Of a stretch of DNA of 64,000 bases, positions 44,643-55,800 are shown one piece after another. This stretch comes from Kalmusia sp. IMI 367209 (taxonomy: Eukaryota; Ascomycota; Dothideomycetes; Pleosporales; Didymosphaeriaceae). How positions within the stretch are numbered: the stretch's first letter is position 1; every line of letters begins with the position of its first letter. The notes under the pieces were generated by a model. The model had not been told where the DNA came from, did not search any database, and was given only the letters and a program-made list of their open reading frames with translations. Both the position numbers and the translations under genes were made by a program. The stretch covers positions 992,001 to 1,056,000 of the forward strand of contig JAPEUQ010000014.1 of assembly GCA_027946365.1 (NCBI GenBank), given 5' to 3'.

Positions 44643-46610
44643 ATGCCATTCAATTGGTCAAATAAACTTCGAAGACGACTGAAAAGACACAAATCTGGTA
44701 TAAAGCTCTCAGTATGCCCGCGCCCATCAACGTACCAGGAACTGAAGAAGTACCAGCGACCGAATCTTCCTCCACGAAGATATAGTAGGCAACTGGGTCA
44801 GTTGGTAACACCCTATCCTAGTCCTTCACAGCTGAGCCCCCAAGAAAGCCCTACGCATTCATTTTTTTCAATGTCGTTTTCTAGATCATCTTCCACCACG
44901 GCGCGAAAATTGATTAAAAGGATGCCAAGTGCGAAGAAGAGACTGAGGAAGGGGGGTAGACCGCTGGTTATTGGCAGCCCGCAAGACTTCAAGAAAGGAC
45001 AGTCGGCGGCTGTTCTGCTGCAAGAGCTGGGAGTACCGACTTTGAGGGGCGGGTATGATATTGAGATTGGTAACGGTACAGCGATAGGGTCGAACTCAAT
45101 GAACGACGATGCAGCTAGCGTAATGTCCTTGAAAGCGTTCGCCGAAGAATATAGACTGCCACCACGTACAAGTTCTAACGCGCCTGTTTTGTCGCATCGC
45201 CATACGGCGCCTGCCGGGTTGCTGCCTCATCCGCTAAAACTAAACCCACCACATATCCCGACACGGTCAGCGCCATCATTACCTGTAGTCGAGCTAGATG
45301 GGCGTAATGTGCAGCTTTTGGAACGTCCCGAGCGTTGCAGTCGAACCAACAGTACCAGCGATGCTGATCAGAATGCGAAAGCTAACGGACATAACGTAAT
45401 CTACGGGAATTTTGAATCTGGATCGCCCTTCTTCCCGATCGTGGAGCAAGTGGAGCACATATCGCTCCCAGCGTTAGAAGCATCTTCATTCTCAGGTCAA
45501 TTGTTGCCTATCGCGGAGGCCCAGCATCAGCCTGCGTCAAAGAACGATAGCCGATCTCGTGGCTCTGGAATATCCGCTGTTGGACTTCCACTGGGAATGA
45601 GAGAGCCGCAGAAGGTTTATTGGCAGTATGTGAAGACAGGTGTGATCGACGTGGACATCTGCCCTGAAGCTCTTGATGGGGACAACAACTATACCTGGAT
45701 GCATTGCTGGGGTCTGATTAATATTTACACCTTTGGAGCGTCGTACGTTAACGATAGCGAATTTGCGGATCGCGTTATGGACCTTTTGTGCGAAAAGCTC
45801 AAACCTGGAAAGGCAGCTGACATTGACACAATAACCTTGATTTTCAACGGCGACAATATCTCTTCACGACTGAAGCGCTTTGTCGTTGATCGGTGCATCG
45901 ATGATCGGGCGAAGAACTTCCACCACAACATCACTGAGGGTTTACCGTATTGTTTTGCACTCTTTGCTCTCGAGGCAGCAATGGAGCGGTTGAACAATAC
46001 TGAGTGGTCCATGTCGCCTTGCCGATACCATCGACATAAGCAGCCCGAGGATTGTTACTTGCGGAAGCAGTCTGAGTGGACCAAAGAGCGCGACAGGCGA
46101 GTTATAGCGATCAGGAATGCAAGAAGGAGTCGGAATAATACGCAGGTGCAGTTCGATATCCAACCAGTCAAACAGAGCCGATCAGCTTCCGAGAATATCG
46201 AGCTCATTGAGCATGCTGCATATTTGGAGGATACCGAAGCGCCACTCAATACGCTTGCAATGGTTGATAAAGTTGACGAAGACGATCAAGGCAAGCCAGT
46301 AGAGTATGATGCGGGTAGCATTGGAAGTGCGAAGGGGTCAAACTCTGCTATTCGTGAGTCCGCTGTGGAGAGCATCAGGATCGCGAGGCCTTGCAAGATG
46401 ATTAAACCTTGGAAGCCAGCTTCTCTTATTAACCTTACCTGTACACCTCTGCTAGAGATGACCAGAAGCTCTTCTAGATCCGCAAGGACAGCTAGGGTAG
46501 AGAGCTGTTTGCTATTACCACTCCCTGATTTGCATCGCTTGAGCCAAGTCAGCATGTCCGACGACCCCTCTCTGCCCGGATCTTATCTAGAGACTGTGGC
46601 TGGGTTCTGA
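44643..46610 (+). CDS. BTB-related hypothetical protein
   Basis: A single exon of 655 residues. The N-terminal 300 residues are basic and disordered (KLRRRLKRHKSG, many S/T/P). From about 320 a folded region resembles the post-BTB part of fungal BTB proteins: QKVYWQYVKTGVIDVDICPE, HCWGLINIYTFGASYVNDSE, FADRVMDLLCEKL, RLKRFVVDRCIDDRA. A Cys/His cluster (CRYHRHKQPEDCYLRKQSEW at about 460) follows. The C-terminus is disordered. It is divergent from the BTB-like gene on the other strand and may be a distant relative. Function unknown. Confidence 0.78.
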   Translation: MPFNWSNKLRRRLKRHKSGIKLSVCPRPSTYQELKKYQRPNLPPRRYSRQLGQLVTPYPSPSQLSPQESPTHSFFSMSFSRSSSTTARKLIKRMPSAKKRLRKGGRPLVIGSPQDFKKGQSAAVLLQELGVPTLRGGYDIEIGNGTAIGSNSMNDDAASVMSLKAFAEEYRLPPRTSSNAPVLSHRHTAPAGLLPHPLKLNPPHIPTRSAPSLPVVELDGRNVQLLERPERCSRTNSTSDADQNAKANGHNVIYGNFESGSPFFPIVEQVEHISLPALEASSFSGQLLPIAEAQHQPASKNDSRSRGSGISAVGLPLGMREPQKVYWQYVKTGVIDVDICPEALDGDNNYTWMHCWGLINIYTFGASYVNDSEFADRVMDLLCEKLKPGKAADIDTITLIFNGDNISSRLKRFVVDRCIDDRAKNFHHNITEGLPYCFALFALEAAMERLNNTEWSMSPCRYHRHKQPEDCYLRKQSEWTKERDRRVIAIRNARRSRNNTQVQFDIQPVKQSRSASENIELIEHAAYLEDTEAPLNTLAMVDKVDEDDQGKPVEYDAGSIGSAKGSNSAIRESAVESIRIARPCKMIKPWKPASLINLTCTPLLEMTRSSSRSARTARVESCLLLPLPDLHRLSQVSMSDDPSLPGSYLETVAGF

Positions 46611-47229
46611 GGGATCGGAGAGGGTCATAAGATGTGGATGTGTACGAATGAAGCATTAGATCGGAAGAGCTCAGTTATCATAGAATTTGTGTGGATGTGC
46701 TCAGCGTGGTGGTGCAGGCAGCGGTCGGCATGACTAAGCCATGCTGCTTCTGCGATTGGTAGCAATAAGTGTGATCGTGTCCTTATTTCGTTGTTAATCA
46801 GAGCGCAAGATGTATCAGATAGGGAATCATTTACCTGCAATGCCTGTGACCCTGGATATACATCCATGCCGTGAGCTAAACCTACACGTCGTGACTTGTA
46901 CCATAATCAACTTGCCGCCGTCGCTCGTTCGTGCGAGTCTCGGCTGTCAGCTGTCGGGCGCAGCGGTGACATCCGATACCGATAGGACATGCTGGGCCTC
47001 ATATATACGAGCCGATGAAGATGCGCGTGCATGCGGTGCACAAAGCTGGGAGGAAGAGCGCACACGCAGTTGCAGCTCGGCGTGATCTCACGCTAATTCC
47101 GCTGCTAATTCCGGGCAATCGCGAGCAACGCCTACGCACAACGCTTCTACCCACACTTCTGGCAGCATAAATGTGAGCAGCACCATCTAACCCCCAGATA
47201 CCATGTAAACGCTACCTCTGAAGCCCACA
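46611..47229. other. intergenic region
   Basis: 3' flank of the BTB-related gene and promoter of the PEBP gene. Nothing else seen. Confidence 0.6.
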
Positions 47230-47850
47230 ATGTGGCCCCTAACCCTCCTTGAGTACGGACTGGGTCGGCTCCTCTCAGCGCGCCGCGGCTACGACGCAGA
47301 CTGCCTCTTCAACAGCGCCCCCTTCGCCGCCCACCGCAAACCTACTATACCCCTTACATCTTCCGACTGCGGAGCCTCAGGCTCTAAGCTCAATGACGAT
47401 CACTCTGCCTTTGGCGCTGGTCGCATCCCCACGCTGACCTGGCCTGCTGCTACTAGCCTAGATGTCAAAGAGTATCTCTTCCTTGCGGAAGATCCGGATA
47501 CGCCGTTCGGCCACGCGAACGTTCATGGCATATACCTTGGGATACCCCCTACAGTGACAGGTGTATCGCCTTCGGACTTGGAGCTCGTGAGTGAGGAGGC
47601 GGAGGGCGTGAAGGTTATAAAGAGCGGGTGGAAGGTTGGCAAGAATCGTAGGAATATCGTGTACATCCCCGCGCGGCCGCCGAGGGGGCATGGACCGCAT
47701 AGATATTTTTTTGAGCTTGTCGCGCTGAGTGAGAAGCTGGATTTGGAGAGGTTGGGGAAGGTGCCGACGAAGGCAGAGGTTGTGGAGGCGATTGAAGGGA
47801 AGGTGATCGAATGGGGGATATGGGAGGGGACCTATGAGAGTAGAGTATGA
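47230..47850 (+). CDS. PEBP / YbhB-like phosphatidylethanolamine-binding family protein
   Basis: A single exon of 206 residues, near family size. The ligand-site signature AEDPDTPFGHANVHGIYLGI (about 84-103) and the second signature GPHRYFFELVAL (about 154-165) are both present, with RIPTLTWP before them. No signal peptide is evident, so it is probably cytosolic. Family members bind anionic ligands or inhibit kinases or carboxypeptidases; which applies here cannot be told. The C-terminal VIEWGIWEGTYES is typical of the fungal branch. Confidence 0.9.
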   Translation: MWPLTLLEYGLGRLLSARRGYDADCLFNSAPFAAHRKPTIPLTSSDCGASGSKLNDDHSAFGAGRIPTLTWPAATSLDVKEYLFLAEDPDTPFGHANVHGIYLGIPPTVTGVSPSDLELVSEEAEGVKVIKSGWKVGKNRRNIVYIPARPPRGHGPHRYFFELVALSEKLDLERLGKVPTKAEVVEAIEGKVIEWGIWEGTYESRV

Positions 47851-49907
47851 GCTTTATTGAAGTGGAAGATTGATCAATATATGGTGTTCTTCGAATGTGT
47901 TGTGTCTTGGATCAATACTAGCATACTCTATTACATTCCTAGGCCTATTTCTCGAAGGATAGACTGTGTCGCGACCCTTTGGAGCCTTGCCTTCAAAGCC
48001 AATATTTTGAAAATTGATGTAGAATCACGAACACGGACGACTTACTCACGGTGTATGATACACGACCAAGTTATTTCAGATTCACACAGAGCTATTTTAC
48101 GAAAACTTGCCGGGCCTACCCGTACCCGCCCACTTTATTCATATGCACACCACCCCATTGCCCCCTCTCACCTACCGATTCTACTATAACTAACAGAAAT
48201 GGGTCAATAAGAGATCAATGTAAAGATCAATGCTGATGATTCATTCATAGGAAGACAAATTTAGAGAGCAGCAATCATACTGAGATCGAACACACTATGA
48301 TTTCCATTCTAGTATCAATCATACCACTAAGTTGGTAAGTTGCATATAGTAGCAAAAAGAGGGTTGATGATGCGTCTAAGCATCAATCCCATTAAGATCA
48401 ATCCTTGATCAAGTGCAATGGAACCAATAGTAAAGAAGGGATCAACCCAAGGATTAACAATTGTACCTAGTGTTGTATCGATTCTCTATCAATTGTCTTC
48501 AGATGAAATGCCGTATTGATTAAGAACGCAAAAGGTGCCTTTATGTGAATGATCACTATAGGTAAGATTAATGTCGCTCGGTTGTATTGAATTGATCACG
48601 AATGAACCTCAAAGTGGTGATGGCTCATCGGAAACCAAGGTGTAAAGATTGGGCTTACGATCGAGTTCAAACGTGCACTCATACATAGCATATTGCATTA
48701 GAAGATTGTATATTAGTAGCAGCCAGCTACTAATAATAAGGATCCTCGTATAAGTGCAGACGTTGATAGTTTACTGATATCCGATATGTGCGCGTACTGT
48801 TATTTTTTTCAGGGGGCGTCGTGGTATAGATGAATTTAGGTGGGACTGTTTAAGAATGCGTACAATATGCGAGCTGTAACTTGGCTAGTTTTGTGAAGGG
48901 CGTGGGAAAATTTCGCTTTTGGTATAGTGTGTATGCTTATCGATTGCAAGTTTGGCGCGCGGTACGCAAGACGCACACTATTTTTCCCCACACAAACCCT
49001 GCTCACAACGCCCAGTGTTAGCCGCCAGCTTTTATCACACTCCGCTGCCATTTGTATATCGTTGCTGCTGCCGTGAAAATCATGAATATCGAAGAGCCCG
49101 GAAAAGCGCCTGCGGAAGAGTAGGACCGATTTCACATTCGTGTCGTATGTCTGCTAAGAATGTAGTATCCAAATACCGCTTGTAGAGGCGTTGCGATCAT
49201 TTTCCGCCCACAAGGAGGAGGGAGACTGGCTCTACGGGAAGCAAGCAGCGGCTGTGAAGGCTCTCGATAGCGTGCGCCCACTGTGCATATCTTTGCACCC
49301 AAAATGGGTCTTATCCCCTCTCATGTACGATCTAGGGCATGGCGCATTGCTTTATCTCGTCAGTGCTTGCCGTTTGTCTCGGGGTGAAGGCCGGGTACGA
49401 ATGAGAATAAATATTCTCAGACGAGATTTCAATGAACCCAGCTCGCGATTCCGTCAACTCTTCCTGTGGGACACTAAGTATTGAGTTCGATATACCCTTA
49501 CTGACGGCAGGATTAATCAGGGGGCCGATGATTAGGTGAGTCGCATGTACAAGGCTCGAGTTTTGGTCGTAGAAGGTCTTGAGAGTTTGTTTAGCTTGCT
49601 GAACATGTATGCAAAGAACGCAGCTGAGATGCTTGTATGGGACTGCATTACGCATTGCGCTCATCCAGGATGCTTTTGCGCAGAAAGTTAGATGCGCTAC
49701 TTTCCATCTTGCTGATGGGTTTGAATTGGCTTGGACGAACATTGACTGGGTTTGTTAGATCAAATGTAGTCCGAGCCACCACTAGCGAGGCGCTATTTGT
49801 ACTAGCGCCTTCCGAATGATGATCATTCGATTACCATAAGCATGGCAATTCTGATATTCAATGGGTGATTATAAACCCCAAGTCTGCGAAATTCTTCCAC
49901 ATCCTCT
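47851..49907. other. intergenic region, ATCAAT-rich part
   Basis: No supported protein gene. Between about 48190 and 48620 the word ATCAA(T) recurs unusually often on both strands, at irregular spacing. The right end is the 5' flank of the tRNA gene. Confidence 0.55.
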
Positions 49908-49989
49908 GCCCGCGTGGCTTAGTGGTAGAGCGTCTCACTCGTATATTGACGACATGAGAAGGTCATCAGTTCGATTCTGATCGTGGGCA
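49908..49989 (+). tRNA. tRNA-Thr (anticodon CGT) with a 10-nt intron
   Basis: Full cloverleaf by eye. Acceptor stem GCCCGCG pairs with CGTGGGC (one G-T pair), discriminator A. D arm is GCTTAGTGGTAGAGC, anticodon stem TCTCA/TGAGA, T arm ATCAG-TTCGATT-CTGAT. The anticodon loop reads C-T-CGT-A, then ten extra bases (TATTGACGAC) before A38, the standard place for a nuclear tRNA intron. CGT decodes ACG (threonine). A T-run 6 nt downstream fits Pol III termination. Confidence 0.95.
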
Positions 49990-49994
49990 ATTTC

Positions 49995-50007
49995 TTTTTT
50001 TTTTTTT
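49995..50007 (+). terminator. RNA polymerase III terminator
   Basis: A run of thirteen T beginning 6 nt after the tRNA-Thr, the standard Pol III stop signal. Confidence 0.9.
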
Positions 50008-51433
50008 CCACACAGCCGTTTATCGCTTATTTTACTGCCCTCACTCGACACATGATTTTTGAACAATCATCTCATTCAATATCCATGGAATTATCAATTA
50101 GCTTTCTGGTCTGTCTATCTTGATCAATTTCCCCCATGAGGATTGTTTGCTTGACCACGGAGGCCTAGGGAAATGGGCATGGAAAGTGGACTGAAGGCTT
50201 TTGAATACTGACTTATCCAACAACTAGGGCTTTATAGGTATCTACACATCCCGAAGTTCATCAACAATGTCACTTTACGGTACCCGGCTAATTTGGTGAT
50301 CCAGACTCTACTGTGCAGTATGATCAATCGGATAATTAAAGTAATTATGAAGAACTCTGCCGTTCCATAATAGTGCATGAAGAGTTCTACAACAAAGAGG
50401 ATTGATCAAAATGCATTTAAAGCCACACATGCATTCAAGTGAAAGGAGGGCGATCAGATGTGATATGCATTAGCCAATGCTCGTCATCGACGATTATCAT
50501 CTTGAAACCATAGAAGTGACCATCCATATCATGAATAGTAGTATTCCGCAAAGTACTGTAGATTTGAATGTCCCAGAGCTGGAGCAGCGACCGAAGACTG
50601 TGCCCGCCATTTTCGACGCCACTTTCTCAACGAATGAGTTGAGCAGAAGGAGACAGAACACAATGCTCATCAGGTAGATGAGCGTGCCCGCCGAGAATCT
50701 CTCGTTACCTGATGTGACTCTTGGCAGATATATAGACTCCACCGGCGCCATAGGCAATATATCATCATGCTTCTTCCATCCTCTGACGTCTTTGCTGCGA
50801 TGCAGCCTCGCCATGAGCAAACATGGCGCGCTCAGTGATCAATGCGAGTGAGACGCTGTACCAACTAAGCCAAAGGGGCGAGATCTTTCTTGATGACCAA
50901 TGAGGAAATTGTTCAATAGCAACTACAAGAGGATATGTGATGATCAAAAGTTCTTGGCGTATTTGTATTGTGTGCGCGTGCCCCGCTAGATGTTGTCGGC
51001 TATATCGAACGTGGGCACCACAGCACCCTAGAGAGAGGCGTGGGAGGGCGCGCATTGAGGCCAATGTGAGTTCATAGAGTCCACAAAGTTTGCATAAGAA
51101 GCGGTACGTATAGTTACGGGAATTTTACGTTTGCCAGATTTACTTCTGTTTGATGGCTTAAAAAGACCCAAGCTGAGTTATCCCAGCTGCGTCTGCGTTC
51201 AAACTTCCGACTCACTTGGCATCTAAACTCCGTGTTATGTCCGACGCGTTCCACTTCGTGTCCTATCGACCTCTCTATTCGATACCTGATCCCTATTGTA
51301 TAGCGCGCTTGCACATCATTCCTACAAGCCGAGGCAGACCACATCGCTACCTCCCGACGCGATGCGCGCCAGATAGTTTGTAAAGCGCCCCTAGGCGCGG
51401 TGACACTCATCTACACGACGCGCTCCGCCCACC
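50008..51433. other. intergenic region
   Basis: No supported gene between the tRNA and the methyltransferase-like gene. Confidence 0.6.
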
Positions 51434-52054
51434 ATGAACCTCGACACCTCCTTCGACCCGGAATACTCTCTCGACCTCGACGACGTGCACACTTCTTCTG
51501 CACCGCCATGTCTCCCCACGATATCCACAACAACCCCCATTGTCCACGCTGGCTGTTGCCTCGCACTCTGCACGCCCCTCCTCGCGCACCTCCACACCCT
51601 CCTCCCTGCATTCGGTCTCGTCCTATCAATAGGTAGCGGCTACGGCTTCCTGGAGGCGCTGCTCGCTGCGCCACCGTATAACCTCAACATTGTAGGTGTA
51701 GAGGTTGAACCTAGTCCGAATAAATATTTGCCGGAGGGGCGGCATCGCACGGTAGTCGGCTCGAGGTTTTTAGAGCCACTTGCGAGGGAGGCGGAAGTGT
51801 GGTTGTTTGTGTATCCGAGGAGGGTGGGTCTGGTGGAGGAGTATGTGAGAGAGGTTGCTGGTTGTGTGGATGGGAAGGAAGGACAGGTAAAGAAGATTGT
51901 GTGGATTGGACCGACGAGGGATTGGGAGGATTATAAGGGGTGTTTCAGGGGATGGGATGTCGAGATGAAGAGGTTGGATGAGGTAGGCGGAAGGGTGTGG
52001 GAGACGATTGCCGTTGCGTGGAATAAGGAGGGACAACAAAGAGTCGCACATTGA
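51434..52054 (+). CDS. methyltransferase-like hypothetical protein
   Basis: A single exon of 206 residues. It contains FGLVLSIGSGYGFLEALL (about residues 60-77), which looks like the SAM-binding GxGxG loop of class I methyltransferases, followed at the right distance by the acidic strand end GVEVEP. The later strand motif (AEVWLFVYPRR) also fits a Rossmann-like core. The protein is short for a full methyltransferase and has no recognisable catalytic motif, so activity is uncertain. The N-terminus is acidic without a signal peptide. High third-position GC supports coding. Confidence 0.72.
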   Translation: MNLDTSFDPEYSLDLDDVHTSSAPPCLPTISTTTPIVHAGCCLALCTPLLAHLHTLLPAFGLVLSIGSGYGFLEALLAAPPYNLNIVGVEVEPSPNKYLPEGRHRTVVGSRFLEPLAREAEVWLFVYPRRVGLVEEYVREVAGCVDGKEGQVKKIVWIGPTRDWEDYKGCFRGWDVEMKRLDEVGGRVWETIAVAWNKEGQQRVAH

Positions 52055-52844
52055 GGGTGAGCGGTGAGTGCTTGTGGTGCATTGCATCTGTCAGACTGCC
52101 TACGACGGTCTACCGAGCACCCGTGAGACCCAGCTCTCAAATTAAGAATAGAATATGCGTCTCAGCGGCATTATTCGTCATAGCGCCAGGCGCGCCAGCC
52201 TCCCAGAAGGTTGGCTCATACTTGATCGCCCAAGCAGTCATCAGGCTTCATCAACTCTGCATCAATTATGCTGCGTAGGGTAATGCGATTCACCAGGAAC
52301 AAGAGGACACAATCAATTGTCTTGAAGGAAAATAACAAGCCCTTGATGGCAGCGCGGTATGCCGTCATTTGGTGACCTCGGCTTGACATTTTGCCACCCT
52401 GCAATTGTGGCTACTTCGACCAATGCTTTAAACACTCTATGGTCGCATTACATGTTCTAGTGTCAACCGCAATAGGATGCGTGACTTTGATCCTCGCGCA
52501 AGTGCGGCCCAATGACGGTCTTTCTTCCCATCTTGATCTGCTCCTAATTTCGTTTACGCCTCCTCCGACTCGTCTACTTTCTTTATCGCAATCCATTGTC
52601 TGCATCCGTATTGTTCACAATCGATGGCTTCTAAATGCTTGCCAAATTATATCCTATCATTTGTTCATCGTCTTTGTTCATCCCGACGCACTAGGCGCCA
52701 TCACCCAAACAAGCAAAGGTGGATGTTAAGATTCGGACCCGCCCCGTTACCAGAGCAGTCCGCCTTTCGCAGAAGTAAGTTACTTGCGCATCTTGCGTTT
52801 TGTGCTTTTGTTTCTTTTCGCCTGAACGACGCTCACCCGCTACA
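52055..52844. other. intergenic region
   Basis: 5' flank of the giant membrane protein gene. No gene seen. The frame of that gene is open 45 nt upstream of the chosen ATG, but the ATG at 52845 has the better context. Confidence 0.55.
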
Positions 52845-55800
52845 ATGGCAGACACACTTATCAACATGGCGGAGGTAGCCACTCAATTCGCAGCTAACCA
52901 CCCCTTGTCGGTGGCTTATGCTTGGGCTGCTGTCGTCGGTACTTTTGCTATCCCGCATTACCTTTCTTCCGCTGTTTATGGCACGCCGAATGGCAATATC
53001 ACCGCTCCTGGCGTCCATCATAATAGCAATAAGATGGGACCGTTCAACATCTACGACCAGCACTTTTCGAACGGCTCTATCATTTTCCCGAATGATACTG
53101 ATTGTACGACCTGTGGAAAGGCCGAAGTGTTGCTTGGAATCGTCACGAATGAGAACACGACTGCTGTGGCACCTTCAGAGCCGACTTCATCCACCGGCCC
53201 GGGAAAAGTGAACGGCTCTTCGAAACTGAACACCACAGACCACTCTCCAGCTACGAATATCGCAGACAATCTTTCAAAAAAAACCCCAAACCCTCCTACG
53301 CGTCTATATACCCTCTTTGATAGAATTTGGACTACGATTTTGGTCGGGTACAATCACCTAGGAGTCGCTTGCAGCCAAGTTAGCAGAGGTCTATGGGAGC
53401 CTACGGAAGTAGAGTTTGGCAAGTATTGGGTTAAGTTTCATCGCTTCTTTTCTCAGCCTTGGCAGCATGTAAGGCTTTACTGCAGAAGGGTGCATATTAC
53501 TTTTGCTAGGGACCTATGGGGCCCCGTGAGAGCATACTTTCGAAGAGTTCAGGTCACCTTTACCAGAGACCTGCCGAAGCATGTGAGAGCATACTTTCGA
53601 AGAGTCCGTGTCACCTTTACAAGAGATCTACCTAAGCCTGTAAGAACCTACTTTGGCAGGGTCAAGGTCACATTCTCCAAGGCGCCAGTAGGACTAAAAG
53701 ACTTTGTTGTCAACACAATTCTTCGCAGTGGCCTTATCGTCTTCGCAACCATCCTCGTATCGACCTTTTCTCCCGCCTTCAACCACTTCAATAATCAGCG
53801 CCAGTTGCTCTGGATCGCACTCATTGGATTCCTCATTTGGTCTGGTCGAGTCCTGCTTTTCAATGTGGGTGGCGTCTACCCGACCGATACTATGATGTTT
53901 ATTCTTGGTGACAAGGCCGCACGGTATCTTTTCGGACACGGTATTCTGGGTTACAACGTCAACACTGATGTTTGGCCTCGGATTTGGGGTAAAATCAGGT
54001 GGCTTTTCCAGGAGAGGACGCGGTACATCCCCGAAGCGGGTATTGTTTCCGTTTACCTTTATTATGTCCACACGTCGATCTTCAGCAACCCAGCACTCAC
54101 CTGCCCAACTCGTCCCTTCCGCTGGCTCATCCTTTTCGTTGCTACCTCGTCCACAGCATACAGTATTGTACGCACATGCGTGGCTTTGTATAAGAGACAC
54201 AAGAACCAAACCATTCCTGTTGGGCGAGAAGTGTATTTGCTCTCAAGTAACCTCTTGCTCATTGGATTCGTTCAGAATACGATAGCGTACACCGGATGGC
54301 GAACTTGCGCTCAAGATTACCACATAATAATCTTCACCTTCTTCTACCTCTTGCCGCGCTTATACACTATCGGTCTCATTCCTAGCGTCGATTACGTACT
54401 CCCGTTCCCTGCGAACGTCTCACAGCTCCAGGAAGTGTTTTTCAACCTCCTTGAATACCCGAACAAAACCTTACGTGCCACACAACGTCGCAGCGTTGGT
54501 AACTTCTTCATCCCCTGGCATATCTGGCTTGCTCTATTCCTCACCTTCACCGCCCTCTTCTTCGGCGTGTCCACCGCCCAATGCCCAGCTTTCTATCTCC
54601 TCCGCTGGACCGGCATCGTCATAATCGCTACCGTCCCAGCTGTCATCTATATCCTATACTTATACTTCCGTGATATCAACGAGCCTGAATTGCAGGACTA
54701 TATGCAGTTCTTCTACTGGCCGTCCCTGATTGGAGCGATGCTGATGTACACACTGTGGAGTGCTTGGGAGATGTGTCGCCAGGATGTCGTGTTGATCATA
54801 GCGACGGCGCTACTGTGGAGTTTGGTAGGTTGGACGTTTAAATCGGTGAGGGCGGATAACATGGATCTTCCAGGGTTTCCGCCTCGGTGGAAAAGGTTGA
54901 AGAAGAATGCGAATCCAATACTTGGTGATGAACTGGTGGGGAGAGGAGGGAGTGCGCCTCCAAGTGCTAACGAACCTGCTCTTACTAGTGGTGGCGGTCC
55001 TGCTCCTTTGAGCGGCGATGGCACTGCGCAATTGATCAATCGTGGAGTTGCACTTCCAAACGATGCCGGGTCATCCTCTTTCCATACTATCGCGGTCCCT
55101 CGCAGTGCGTCAATTCGTTCTCGTGGTGATGAGGGTACATACCCAAACGATGATGGATATCCTCCTCGTGTGATCAGAGTCTCTTGCGGTGGCTCTTTGG
55201 TCATAACTAATGGCAGGTTCACTATCATCGATGGCGATTCTCCAGGACACCACAATGTCCAAAGAGATATGTCATCAGGTCATGATGGAACCACTGGCGG
55301 ATCAGGAGCTCCGGGTGAGCTTTGGACGACGACGATCAACGATGGGGGATCTGGACCTGACGGTGATGACACCTCTGTTGCTGTCGAAGGTACAGTTCTT
55401 TTTCCGACTCACTATCCCACTGAAGAAGTAGATGAAAGATCACCTATTCAGCGACCGACTGTTCAACCACTCCGGCAGCATTCATCTGCTGTCCAGAAAC
55501 CTTCCATTCAGAGGCCTAATGTCAAGCAACAAAGTACTCAGCAAGCACCCCGCGACACATTAGAACTTCCCCAACCAGACGAAGAAATTCATTCCACACT
55601 AGACGAGCCTTTTGTTGGGAAGATTAGCGAGGTTTTAATGAAGAATCTTTCCGGAAATCCTTTCTCAAGAGAGATCACAGGACCGAGCATGAGATGCACG
55701 CTGTTCAAGAGCAGGTCTAAAGATGAAAAACCTAAAGAAGAAGAGCCTAAAGAAGAAGAGCCTAAAGAAGAAGAGCCTAAAGAAGAAGAGCCTAAAGAAG

